The notes under the pieces are model-generated. The model searched no databases. It was not told where the DNA came from and was given only the letters and a program-made list of their open reading frames with translations. Position numbers and translations under genes: made by a program. Source: a virus. Taken from it: a stretch of DNA of 43,912 nucleotides. Shown here one piece after another: positions 36,635 to 43,865 of this stretch; within the stretch, counting starts at the first letter, position 1, and the number at the start of each line of letters is the position of its first letter. The stretch spans positions 1 through 43,912 of the IMG/VR virus record IMGVR_UViG_3300047509_000152. The stretch is one strand, 5' to 3'.

Positions 36635-37851
36635 GTGCCGCGGCTGAAATCTACGCGAGGACCGTCCTGGTGAAAGGCAGCGCGCGCGCGCTGCTCGAGG
36701 CGCTCGCACAACTGATTCCGGAGGGGCAGACGACCACACCCTTGATCGGCATGGACGCGCTCGCGGACCGCGCACGGTGCACCCGACGGACGGTGCTGAC
36801 CCAGCTGCAGGTGTTGGTCGAGGCCGGCGAGCTCGAGGTGGTCGATGGCGGCTCGGGTCGGATCGCGCGCTACACCCTCGTGCACGTGGATGGGGCGCGG
36901 CCGATGACGCCGGCGCCGCTGCCGCTGCTCGGGACCGCCCCGCCGCCTCGCGTGTCGAGGCCGAGTACGTCCCCCTCGTCGTCGACGCCCGACCTGTTCG
37001 ATCTGCCGGCGCCGTCGACGTCAGGCGATCAAACAGCGATCAACCTGCGCAATTTTTTCACAGGTTGGGTCCGCGAACCTGTGATCTTTTTTCACAGGTT
37101 GCTCGGAGGGCTCGCGACACCTGTGAAGAAATTGCGCAGGTTCACCAGGGCCGAGCGATCAAATGGCGATCAACCTGCGCAAAAAGATCACAGGTTGACC
37201 CCGATCGAGCGATCAGATCGCGAAGAACCTGTGAAAAAAGATCACAGGTTGGCCGACGTAGTACGTACAACAACAACTACGAGTACAACAACCGCGCGCG
37301 AGACGACGAACGCGCCGACGTGCGGTCCGTGGCATGCCTGGTGCGGCGGTCGTGTCCACGTCCCCAAGAATCAGCACAAGGAATTCCTCCGACGCCTCAG
37401 CCGACAACCCGGCGAGACGGACGCGGCGCTCGAGGCGCGGGCCTTCGCCTGCTACGCCGCGGAGCTGGCCACGATCCCCGACGACCAGTCGATCGCCATT
37501 AAGAGCGAGTTCGACTTCTGGCGGCCGCGGTTCGCGACGATGCTGGCCGCGGCCGCGCCGGTGCGCCGCGACCCGACGATTCACCAGGTGGCCGCCGGCG
37601 ACGTCTGGGCCGACGTCCTCCGGGTGATCGACCTGAAGGTGAACCGCCACGCCTTTCACTCCTGGTTCGTGCCGACCGCGCTCGTCGAGGACCGGGGGAG
37701 CGTGATCGTCATCGCCGGTCCGGCCGCGCACGGCGATCTCTTCGTCGACTGGATCGAGAAACACTACGGCGACGTCGTGCGTGAGGCGGTGGAGGCCGTC
37801 CGCCCGGGTACGCGGATCGAGTTTGTACGACAACAGAGAAAGTCCGGATGA
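36631..37851 (+). CDS. Replication initiator with DnaA-N-type domain
   Basis: 406 residues. N-terminal winged helix-turn-helix at about 30-95 (GMDALADRARCTRRTVLTQL, VEAGELEVVDGGSGRIARYT). A Pro/Ser linker and a repetitive section at about 135-210. C-terminal residues about 325-400 match DnaA domain I (VWADVLRVIDLKVNRHAFHS, then LFVDWIEKHYGDVVREAVEA), which in DnaA contacts helicase. Likely it opens the phage origin and brings in host helicase. The repetitive section is encoded by iteron-like inverted repeats (37041-37251), so the origin is probably inside the gene, as in lambda O. Confidence 0.75.
   Translation: MSAAAEIYARTVLVKGSARALLEALAQLIPEGQTTTPLIGMDALADRARCTRRTVLTQLQVLVEAGELEVVDGGSGRIARYTLVHVDGARPMTPAPLPLLGTAPPPRVSRPSTSPSSSTPDLFDLPAPSTSGDQTAINLRNFFTGWVREPVIFFHRLLGGLATPVKKLRRFTRAERSNGDQPAQKDHRLTPIERSDREEPVKKDHRLADVVRTTTTTSTTTARETTNAPTCGPWHAWCGGRVHVPKNQHKEFLRRLSRQPGETDAALEARAFACYAAELATIPDDQSIAIKSEFDFWRPRFATMLAAAAPVRRDPTIHQVAAGDVWADVLRVIDLKVNRHAFHSWFVPTALVEDRGSVIVIAGPAAHGDLFVDWIEKHYGDVVREAVEAVRPGTRIEFVRQQRKSG
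37041..37251. repeat. Iteron array, candidate origin of replication
   Basis: Five inverted-repeat units made of AACCTGTGA or AACCTGCGCAA, a short A/T-rich spacer, and the inverse (TCACAGGTT or TTGCGCAGGTT). Units begin near 37042, 37076, 37118, 37172 and 37226, the last ones exactly 54 bases apart. A/T runs of six lie in several units. The bases that follow (37259-37290) are richer in A/T and low in complexity, as in a DNA unwinding element. They lie inside the initiator gene. Confidence 0.7.
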
Positions 37852-38048
37852 AGTTCAACAAGGGTGATCGCGTGGTGGAGAACGCCCAGGCGCCGCGATC
37901 GAAGCGCCGGATCCGGGACGACGTGTTCCGGGTCGGCACGGTCGTGGGATTCTCGCATTCGCCTCACCTGGTGCGCGTGCGATTCGACGGCCAGAAAACC
38001 ATCCACAGCTGCCACGTGTCTTTCCTCAACACGGTCGCCCGCGCATGA
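37848..38048 (+). CDS. Small SH3-like protein
   Basis: 66 residues: KFNKGDRVVENAQAPRSKRR, then VGTVVGFSHSPHLVRVRFDG. GDxVxE and GxVxG ... VRVxFDG form the usual small five-strand barrel (SH3/KOW-like). Overlaps the initiator stop by 4 bases. Might bind RNA or DNA. Confidence 0.6.
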   Translation: MKFNKGDRVVENAQAPRSKRRIRDDVFRVGTVVGFSHSPHLVRVRFDGQKTIHSCHVSFLNTVARA

Positions 38049-38662
38049 GCACCCACGACGACTCGGTGAAGCGGTTCCCGCTCGAGTGGCCCGCCGGCTG
38101 GAAGCGCACGCCGGCGCCGAACCGCGTGAACGGTCCCTTTCGCACAAAGGAATCGAACTGGCTCTCCGTGACGCAGGCGACGGCGCGACTCGAGACGGAG
38201 CTCGAGCGGCTGAACGCGAAGTCGCCCACCCTGTCGACGAACGTCTCGCTGCGCCTGGACGGCCGGCCACGGTCCGACGAGAATCCAAAGGATCCCGGCG
38301 CGGCGGTCTACTTCACCTTCCGCGGCCGCGCGACGGTGCTCGCGGCGGATCGCTACCGCCTGGTCGCGGACAACATCGCGGCGATCGCGGCGCACATTGA
38401 ATCGTTGCGGCGCATCGAACGGCACGGCGTCGGGACAATGGAACAAGCGCTCGCCGGCTATCGATCGCTGCCGGCCGACACCGCCGCGAACTGGCGCGCG
38501 GTGTTCGGGTTCGCCGCGGACAGCACGCCCACACTCGACCAGGTCGACAAGGCCTACAAGGCGGCCGCGCGACAACACCATCCCGACGCCGGCGGCAGCG
38601 ACATCAACATGGCGCACGTGAACCGGGCGCGCGACTACGCGCTGATGGAGTTGCAACCATGA
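38045..38662 (+). CDS. J-domain protein (DnaJ-like)
   Basis: 205 residues. FPLEWPAGWKRTPAPNRVNG at the start and VAD-N-IAAIAAHIESLRRIER near residue 120 are typical of a phage family I recall with a C-terminal J domain. The J-domain part has AYKAAARQHHPDAGGSD with the HPD motif that activates DnaK. Placed right after the replication initiator, it may recruit host DnaK to remodel the replication complex, as lambda P needs DnaJ/DnaK. Direct evidence for that is lacking. Confidence 0.8.
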   Translation: MSTHDDSVKRFPLEWPAGWKRTPAPNRVNGPFRTKESNWLSVTQATARLETELERLNAKSPTLSTNVSLRLDGRPRSDENPKDPGAAVYFTFRGRATVLAADRYRLVADNIAAIAAHIESLRRIERHGVGTMEQALAGYRSLPADTAANWRAVFGFAADSTPTLDQVDKAYKAAARQHHPDAGGSDINMAHVNRARDYALMELQP

Positions 38663-38973
38663 ACATCGAAGCCGCCACCATGACCGTCGATCGCAGCATC
38701 GCCCGCGCGCACTTACCAGGCATATCGGACGGCCATCAAGAGCGGGAAGGCGACGCGCGACGACGTGATGCTCTACAAGGGCTATCGCGCGCTGCTCCGC
38801 GGCCAGAAGGTGATCGACATCGTCGCGGCGATCGGCGGCGGCGGCCTCGACGCCCAAACACCAATCTCCCGGCGGCCGACATCCGGCGGGCGATCGACGC
38901 CGGCGAACTGAAGGCGCGCAAGACCGGCCGCGGCGGCTGGCGCATTCGGCGCCGGGACCTGGAGGCGCTGTGA
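38659..38973 (+). pseudogene. Mosaic/frameshifted gene: small phage protein fused to AlpA-like end
   Basis: Three natural pieces in two frames. The start MNIEAATMTVDRSIARA is in frame 1. YQAYRTAIKSGKATRDDVML and LLRGQKVIDIVAAIGGGGLD are in frame 2 (38714-38855), a known kind of small phage protein. Then NLPAADIRRAIDAGELKART-like sequence ending GGWRIRRRDLEAL is again in frame 1 and is the last half of an AlpA-type HTH whose first half is missing. This looks like an indel plus a deletion that fused two genes. The whole frame-1 ORF is not a normal protein. Confidence 0.55.
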
Positions 38974-39209
38974 AGGACGAGATCGCCGAATTGGTGAAGC
39001 ACGGGCGCATCCGGAATCAGTTGCTGACCGCACGCACTGTGGAGTGCGAACTGAGCGAGGCCGCGCGGCGTGTGGTGCGACTGTCGAAGGCCGGGACGCC
39101 AGAGCGCATGCTCACATTGGCGGCCGTCGCCGACGAATCAGGGCTCTCGGCGGGCGCCATCGTGAAGGCCATCATTCAAGCCCAGCGGCGGGACCTGGAG
39201 CAGCTCTGA
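38970..39209 (+). CDS. HTH protein with shortened wing
   Basis: 79 residues from GTG. LTLAAVADESGLSAGAIVKA is helix-turn-helix-like, directly followed by QAQRRDLEQL. The ending RRDLEQL is the same as in the neighbouring AlpA-like genes, but the wing between is absent. It may be a recombinant of two genes. Confidence 0.5.
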   Translation: MKDEIAELVKHGRIRNQLLTARTVECELSEAARRVVRLSKAGTPERMLTLAAVADESGLSAGAIVKAIIQAQRRDLEQL

Positions 39210-39517
39210 TGGCGACGAAGAGGGCGACGCGAAGGGACAGCTTGCCGCCGACCCGTCACCGCAACCCGCAGCCTCCGACGAACGCGCACCGAGACCGCGC
39301 CGCAGAACGAGAGCGTAGCAGCGCGTGGTGGCAGCAGCGGCTCGCGCGCGGGATTTGCGCCGCATGTCGACGTCCACTTCCTGACGACTGGCCAACAAAC
39401 TGGCCTGTTCATCGCGCCTGCGGTCGACTGGCCGCCCGGGGCGTCCGCTACGCCGCGATTCGACAGCTGACGCCAGCGCAAATCGAAGAGCAAGCTCGAC
39501 CTCTGGGGCCGCGGTGA
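39209..39517 (+). CDS. Zinc-binding small protein
   Basis: 102 residues. CAACRRPLPDDWPTNWPVHR ends in HRACG, giving a C-C-H-C zinc site; basic N-terminus (ATKRATRRD). Start overlaps the previous TGA, stop overlaps the next GTG. Function unknown. Confidence 0.55.
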   Translation: MATKRATRRDSLPPTRHRNPQPPTNAHRDRAAERERSSAWWQQRLARGICAACRRPLPDDWPTNWPVHRACGRLAARGVRYAAIRQLTPAQIEEQARPLGPR

Positions 39518-39849
39518 TGTGTGAACAGATGCCGATGCCAGGCGGCGGGGTCGCGATCGTCTGCGGCGGGCATAGTCGGACGCCGCGCTGCCGCTGCGGG
39601 CGCCTGTCCCTCGTGCTTTGCGACGGCCCTGGGAAGCCACGCCGCGGCCTCAAGTCCGTCACGTGCGATCGTCCGCTCTGCGCCCGCTGCCGCATCCACG
39701 TGCCCCCAAATCAGGATTTCTGTCGGGACCATCGGCAACACGCGAAGGAAGCCGCCGCGCAGCTCCAGCTCTTCGATGGCGCCGAGCCACCCGCGTCCGA
39801 CCCCGCGGGGGCAACCAAGGCCGACGCACACCCAGCGGAGTCCGCGTGA
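39514..39849 (+). CDS. Cysteine-rich protein, paralogue 1
   Basis: 111 residues from GTG at 39514 (ATG at 39517 possible). MPMPGGGVAIVCGG, CRCGRLS, SVTCDRPLCARCRIHVPPNQ and DFCRDHR give six or more zinc ligands. A clear paralogue is at 40304-40597. The C-terminus is Ala/Pro-rich. These small proteins may bind DNA; role unknown. Confidence 0.62.
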   Translation: MMCEQMPMPGGGVAIVCGGHSRTPRCRCGRLSLVLCDGPGKPRRGLKSVTCDRPLCARCRIHVPPNQDFCRDHRQHAKEAAAQLQLFDGAEPPASDPAGATKADAHPAESA

Positions 39850-40013
39850 GATCCGTCTCCGACCGCCGCGCCCTGTTTCTCACCGTCGAAGAGGCGTCGG
39901 CGCTGACCGGGCTGACGCAGGCGTACCTGCGGCGGGCGATCGAGGGCGGGACGCTCAAGGCCATCAAGGATCGGGGCTGGCGGATTCGGCGCCGGGATCT
40001 GGAGCAGCTCTGA
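39846..40013 (+). CDS. AlpA/excisionase-type HTH
   Basis: 55 residues from GTG in a GTGA overlap: LFLTVEEASALTGLTQAYLR then GGTLKAIKDRGWRIRRRDLE. Complete small winged HTH of the excisionase/AlpA type. Its 3' end matches those at 38973 and 39209. Confidence 0.65.
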   Translation: MRSVSDRRALFLTVEEASALTGLTQAYLRRAIEGGTLKAIKDRGWRIRRRDLEQL

Positions 40014-40303
40014 TGATCGACAAGGCGCTGCGTGACGCCATCCATCGGAACTTCAAAGGGCTCAGCGGGAGTCAGACGTTCTGCCTGTTGTGGAACGACA
40101 AGATGGTCGACGAGGTGATCCCGATCATACAGATGGGGCTCGCGGTCTTCCTGGATAAACCAATCGTTGTGTTGATGCCCAAGGGCGCGACGCTCTCGGC
40201 GAACGTCCGCGCGATGGCGACCGCGATCGAGGAGTTCGATCCCGACAACGAAGCATCAATGAACGCCGCGGTCGAGCGCCTCGTGCGCAGCGGGAAGATG
40301 TGA
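40013..40303 (+). CDS. Rossmann-like small protein
   Basis: 96 residues: VDEVIPIIQMGLAVFLDKPI then VVLMPKGATLSANVRAMATA. The pattern of a helix holding xxQMGLA then DKPIVVLxPxG resembles the core of nucleoside deoxyribosyltransferase/TIR-like Rossmann folds, seen in short phage proteins. No catalytic Glu can be assigned with confidence. Could handle nucleotides, or be a degenerate fold. Confidence 0.55.
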   Translation: MIDKALRDAIHRNFKGLSGSQTFCLLWNDKMVDEVIPIIQMGLAVFLDKPIVVLMPKGATLSANVRAMATAIEEFDPDNEASMNAAVERLVRSGKM

Positions 40304-40597
40304 ATGTGTGAACGCGTGCCGATGCCGGGCGGCGGGGTCGCGATAGTCTGCGGCGGGCGCCACCGTCGTCACCGGCCCTGCGCGCACTGCGGGCAGCCAT
40401 CCGCGTTCGCATGTGACGGGCCGCGGCGGCATCATGCTGGAAAAAGCGTGACCTGTGACCGGCCGCTTTGTCGATCGTGTCGCATCCACGTGCCACCGAA
40501 CCAGGATTTCTGTAAGGCCCATCGGATCCAGGCGAAGGACGCGGCCGCGCAGCTCCGGCTGTTCGACGGCGCCGCCTCGTTCGAGCGGGTGAAGTGA
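40304..40597 (+). CDS. Cysteine-rich protein, paralogue 2
   Basis: 97 residues. Shares VPMPGGGVAIVCGG, SVTCDRPLC, CRIHVPPNQDFC and AAAQLRLFDGA with the protein at 39514-39849, plus CAHCGQP. The two genes have arisen by duplication with about 790 bases between their starts. Stop overlaps the next GTG. Confidence 0.62.
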   Translation: MCERVPMPGGGVAIVCGGRHRRHRPCAHCGQPSAFACDGPRRHHAGKSVTCDRPLCRSCRIHVPPNQDFCKAHRIQAKDAAAQLRLFDGAASFERVK

Positions 40598-40896
40598 AGT
40601 ACGCCGTCACGATCGACGAAGGCCAGCGGCAGTTGCTACTGCTCGCCCTGGCCAAGCTCTCGATCGAGGGGCCCGGTTGGCACTGGACGCTCGGCGAGCT
40701 CGCCGAGGAGTTTTCCGGGCGCGCGCTATTCGAGCAGTTCCGCAAGATTCATAACGCCTCGAACGTCGACGCGCTCATCGTTGCAGTCCGGGCGCTCGAT
40801 CCCGCCGCGGCCGACGACAAACCCTATCGCGATTGGGATGCCGCGAAGTGGGCCGTGTTCAACGCGGCCGTGCGATTCGTGAAGGAGCAGCCCTAA
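40594..40896 (+). CDS. Unknown small protein
   Basis: 100 residues from GTG: YAVTIDEGQRQLLLLALAKL then ELAEEFSGRALFEQFRKIHN. Helical, acidic. Part of the same overlapping gene series. No family recognised. Confidence 0.6.
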   Translation: MKYAVTIDEGQRQLLLLALAKLSIEGPGWHWTLGELAEEFSGRALFEQFRKIHNASNVDALIVAVRALDPAAADDKPYRDWDAAKWAVFNAAVRFVKEQP

Positions 40897-41222
40897 TGGC
40901 CTTCTGGGGAAAGTCCACCGACGCGCAGCGCGAGTTCCTCGTCGCGGAGATCGTCCGCGCGCTCGAGCACTCGGCGATCCCGCGGCATCTCCGCGGGGGG
41001 TTGGCCCGGTACTTCTCGGACGGGATATTGCCCGGCGCGTTCCTCCAGGCGGTGCTCTGTAACGACCTCACGCAGGCAGTGACACGGACCGGGCCCGGAT
41101 CCGAGTTCGCGCTCCCGGCCCTGATCGACTTTCTCCTGGAGCATGCGCCCGCAACGGCGTGGGGCTCGCGCGAGGCGGTGCTCGCCTGGACGACGACGCC
41201 GCTGTCGCTGGAGATCAAGTGA
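40896..41222 (+). CDS. Unknown small protein
   Basis: 108 residues: STDAQREFLVAEIVRALEHS then ALPALIDFLLEHAPATAWGS. Mostly helical. Starts one base into the previous TAA. Function unknown. Confidence 0.6.
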   Translation: MAFWGKSTDAQREFLVAEIVRALEHSAIPRHLRGGLARYFSDGILPGAFLQAVLCNDLTQAVTRTGPGSEFALPALIDFLLEHAPATAWGSREAVLAWTTTPLSLEIK

Positions 41223-41509
41223 GCATCCCCGACCGCCGCGCGCTCGACGCGATCGCGAAGCTCCTGAACGCGCGGCGGCACCCGAACGACATCGCCGCAG
41301 CCTTGATGCTCCTGGTTGAAGTCGGGGGACGTGTGCGCGAGACCGGCCGTCGAGTATCTCGACAGCGGCACCGGCGACGGGTGCGGATCGTCCCGCGCGC
41401 CGAGCAGCAGCTGCGCGACGCCGTCCTACGCTTACTCCGGCAGGATTACGACGTGCCGACCATCGCCCACATCGTGCTCGACGCGCAGGGGCTGCTCGAT
41501 GATCAATGA
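41219..41509 (+). CDS. Unknown helical protein
   Basis: 96 residues from GTG: SIPDRRALDAIAKLLNARRH, a basic middle (RETGRRVSRQRHRRRVR), and LRDAVLRLLRQDYDVPTIAH. The last part could be a helix-turn-helix-like pair. GTGA overlap with the preceding gene. Confidence 0.55.
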   Translation: MSIPDRRALDAIAKLLNARRHPNDIAAALMLLVEVGGRVRETGRRVSRQRHRRRVRIVPRAEQQLRDAVLRLLRQDYDVPTIAHIVLDAQGLLDDQ

Positions 41510-41660
41510 TGAGCGATGCGTGTGCCCGGAGGACCAATGGCGCAACAACCGGCAGTTCTGCGAATATCACCAGCGGCTCTGGTGCCTCGTCTGTGACGGA
41601 CGCTGCCCGGAGTGTCGCTATGATGATCCAGAGGACGACGATGAGGCCGACGAGGAGTAA
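41499..41660 (+). CDS. Small zinc-binding acidic protein
   Basis: 53 residues: CVCPEDQ, CEYHQRLWCLVCDGRCPECR, then an acidic tail DDPEDDDEADEE. Several cysteines suit one or two zinc sites. Last gene of the early + strand series; convergent with Ku. Confidence 0.55.
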   Translation: MINDERCVCPEDQWRNNRQFCEYHQRLWCLVCDGRCPECRYDDPEDDDEADEE

Positions 41661-41701
41661 ACAGCGACGGATCCGGGCGAAGCGTCTGCGAGAAGCGCGC
41701 G

Positions 41702-42526
41702 TCAGGCGACCGATTTCCGCTTCGACCCCGTCGCCTTCGCCGGCCGTTTCTTCGCGGCGCTGATCGCCGCCACGCTCCGCAGGAGGTCCTCGAGGAGGCT
41801 GCCCGAACGCAGCGCGGGACTCGGCGCCGGCGTCACGATCGCCTCGCCGGCGACCTTCGCCTCAATCAGCTTCCGCAGCCCCGCCTGGTAGTCATCGGTG
41901 AAGTCCGCCAGGTTCAACGGGCCGGTGAAGGCGGCGATCACCTGGCGGGCGAGCCGGACGTCTGACGCCTTCGCCCTGTGGACGATCTTCAGTTCGTCGA
42001 ACGCGTCGGGCGATCGCAGCTCGCCGGCGTGGTGCAGCGTGTGCAGCACCAGCACCCGATTCTCGAGCACGCGGACCGCGACCAGATACTCGCGCCCATA
42101 CAACGCCACCTTCCCGATCCCGACTTTCCGATGCAGCGCGGCCGTCAGGACCGCGTACCCGGTCCCGGCGCCATCCGGGGCGAGGTAGTAGGTCCGATCG
42201 ACGTACATCGGATCGAGCGCGTCGACGTCGGCGAAGGCCTGTAGGTCGATCACCCGCGCGGAGTCCGTCCGGACCGATTCGAAGTCGCTTTCCTTGAACA
42301 GCACGTACTGGCCGGCCGCGAATTCGAAGCCCTTCACGATCTCGTCGTAGGGCACCTCGCGCGCGCAGGTGGCGCACCAGCGTTTCTGTTCGACCCGCGT
42401 CTGGCATTTCTCATGGAGCTGGTTGAACTTCAGCGGCTCGTCGGCATTCGTGGCGGGGAAGACCTTGATCGGGATCGTGACCAGGCTGATCTTCAGCACG
42501 CCCTTCCAAGTCGGCCGCGCGCTCAC
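41702..42526 (-). CDS. ku: Ku DNA end-binding protein
   Basis: 274 residues, normal size for a bacterial Ku: ARPTWKGVLKISLVTIPIKV at the start, CQTRVEQKRWCATCAREVPY, EIVKGFEFAAGQYVLFKESD, YYLAPDGAGTGYAVLTAALH, and a basic C-terminus (AAKKRPAKATGSKRKSVA) that in Ku binds DNA. Ku forms a homodimeric ring that threads onto DNA ends for non-homologous end joining, usually with LigD, which is absent here. Mycobacteriophages Corndog and Omega also encode Ku, for joining their genome ends. GTG start in a 4-base overlap with the preceding minus-strand gene. Confidence 0.9.
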   Translation of the reverse strand: MSARPTWKGVLKISLVTIPIKVFPATNADEPLKFNQLHEKCQTRVEQKRWCATCAREVPYDEIVKGFEFAAGQYVLFKESDFESVRTDSARVIDLQAFADVDALDPMYVDRTYYLAPDGAGTGYAVLTAALHRKVGIGKVALYGREYLVAVRVLENRVLVLHTLHHAGELRSPDAFDELKIVHRAKASDVRLARQVIAAFTGPLNLADFTDDYQAGLRKLIEAKVAGEAIVTPAPSPALRSGSLLEDLLRSVAAISAAKKRPAKATGSKRKSVA

Positions 42527-42747
42527 GAGGCGAACTCCCAGCCGCCAGCCCACGGCAACGGCGCTCCGACCGGAGCACTGCGTTTGATGCGGTCTCGGCA
42601 GCCCACGCACCACGAGCGATAACCCTGAACGACATGTGACGGGTCCAGCAGACAGCCGCCGCAGCCTTGACAGTGGGTGTGTCGCTGGTGGTCCAACGCG
42701 AAGATCTCGAAGTCGGTCAGCGACTCCAGCGCGTCACGGCGATTCAT
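42523..42747 (-). CDS. Zinc-binding small protein before Ku
   Basis: 74 residues: HCQGCGGCLLDPSHVVQGYR, then SWCVGCRDRIKRSA. Two cysteine pairs suit one zinc ion. It overlaps the preceding HTH gene by 14 bases and Ku by 4, so all three form one operon. Function unknown. Confidence 0.6.
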   Translation of the reverse strand: MNRRDALESLTDFEIFALDHQRHTHCQGCGGCLLDPSHVVQGYRSWCVGCRDRIKRSAPVGAPLPWAGGWEFAS

Positions 42748-42994
42748 GGTGGCCGTTCCCGTTGCCGTTCGACGTCCGGTTGGCGTCGATGAACGCCTTC
42801 AGGTCGAGGGGATCGATCCGCCAATGCCCGCCGAAGCGAATCGCGTGGAGCTGCTTCGCGCGGATGCGCCGGAGCACCGTCTCATGGCTACAGCGCAGCT
42901 TGTAGGCGACCTCGTGGACCTCGAGGAGACGATCCGGGTGCGCGTCGTGGGGCTCGATCGGCATGCGGTGTTCAGGGATTGTGCCGCCCTTCAC
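42734..42994 (-). CDS. Excisionase-type HTH protein, first gene of Ku operon
   Basis: 86 residues from GTG (an ATG at 42964 would give 76). LLEVHEVAYKLRCSHETVLR then LHAIRFGGHWRIDPLDLKAF is the standard excisionase/MerR-type DNA-binding domain. It could be the excisionase or the regulator of the minus-strand operon. Gly/Asn/His-rich end. Confidence 0.7.
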   Translation of the reverse strand: MKGGTIPEHRMPIEPHDAHPDRLLEVHEVAYKLRCSHETVLRRIRAKQLHAIRFGGHWRIDPLDLKAFIDANRTSNGNGNGHHESP

Positions 42995-42997
42995 GGT

Positions 42998-43033
42998 ATT
43001 TTAGCCGACGACGCGGCACGACTCGGCACGACT
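42998..43033 (-). promoter_or_regulatory. Candidate promoter and operator of the Ku operon
   Basis: Minus-strand TAAAAT (43003-42998) is a good -10 only a few bases before the first possible start. Upstream are two tandem copies of a 10-base repeat, CGGCACGACT on the + strand (43014-43023 and 43024-43033), which could be operator sites. No clear -35. Confidence 0.4.
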
Positions 43034-43158
43034 GCGCGCTACTTGACCCACCCGACCGTCCGCGACCCGACCGACTTCGCGCCACACTCGGCGGTACGGC
43101 GCGCGTCCGTCCTGGGCCCCCGCCTCTCGTCCCAACCGTTTCAGGGAACCACCGCCGC

Positions 43159-43527
43159 ATGCCGAGGCCGTCACGCACCACCGACGACCCACGCTTCCGC
43201 CACGGCCTCCGCGTGCGCGTGGGCGGCGCCACCGGCGCCAAAGGGATGTTGCTCCGGTGCGAGAGGCGCGACGGCACCGGCCACTACTGGAAGGTCCGGC
43301 TGCAGAGCGGCGCGTGGGTCTGGCCTGACGGACTAATCCTCGACGGCGTCGGCGACCAGGTCGCGGTCTGCGAACAGTGCGGGCTGCGGTTCATGACGAC
43401 CAAGGTGGGCGATGGCCTGCTCTGCGCGCGCTGCGATGAGGAGTTGTTCGGCACGCAGACCCGAGCCGTCGAGCCGCGCGACGATCTCATTGGACGTGCG
43501 CAGCGCGCGCGTCGGGGTGCCCGCTGA
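43159..43527 (+). CDS. Zinc-ribbon protein before HNH nuclease
   Basis: 122 residues: FRHGLRVRVGGATGAKGMLL, YWKVRLQSGAWVWPDG, then CEQCGLRF and CARCDEELFG. A small beta domain and a four-Cys ribbon, with a basic end. Overlaps the HNH start by one base. The 164-base gap before it holds the Ku-operon promoter. Confidence 0.6.
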   Translation: MPRPSRTTDDPRFRHGLRVRVGGATGAKGMLLRCERRDGTGHYWKVRLQSGAWVWPDGLILDGVGDQVAVCEQCGLRFMTTKVGDGLLCARCDEELFGTQTRAVEPRDDLIGRAQRARRGAR

Positions 43528-43865
43528 TGGCGCTGGCGCCGCCCCGTCCCTGCCCGCATCTAGGGTGCGCGCGCCTGGTCGTCGGTGGTGGGCGCTGTCC
43601 TCATCATCCACGGCCGAGCGCGTCTCAACGTGGCTACGACAGTCGATGGACGGTCTACGCGAGCAACTGGCTCGCGCGCTTCCCGTGGTGCGGCATGCGG
43701 ATCGACGGGCAGTTCCATGCCGAGCACAGTGCGTGCGCGCGTCGCGGCCAACGCGTCGCCGCGCGCGTCGTCGATCACATCGTGTCGATCGCGCGCGGCG
43801 GCGCGGTGTTCGATCCACTGAATCATCAGTCGCTCTGTCGCAGCTGCAACGTCGTGAAGGGATGA
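43527..43865 (+). CDS. HNH endonuclease
   Basis: 112 residues. An N-terminal Cys/His cluster (CPHLGCARL, CPHHP), RGYDSRWTVYASNWLARFPW, then the HNH core VVDHIVSIARGG (Asp83, His84), LNHQSLCRSC (Asn99, Cys104, Cys107). The usual final His is Asn108, a known H-N-N variant. HNH nucleases next to terminase are needed for cos cutting in HK97-like phages. It is the last gene before the sequence end and would lie beside the methyltransferase/terminase genes on a circle. Confidence 0.82.
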   Translation: MALAPPRPCPHLGCARLVVGGGRCPHHPRPSASQRGYDSRWTVYASNWLARFPWCGMRIDGQFHAEHSACARRGQRVAARVVDHIVSIARGGAVFDPLNHQSLCRSCNVVKG

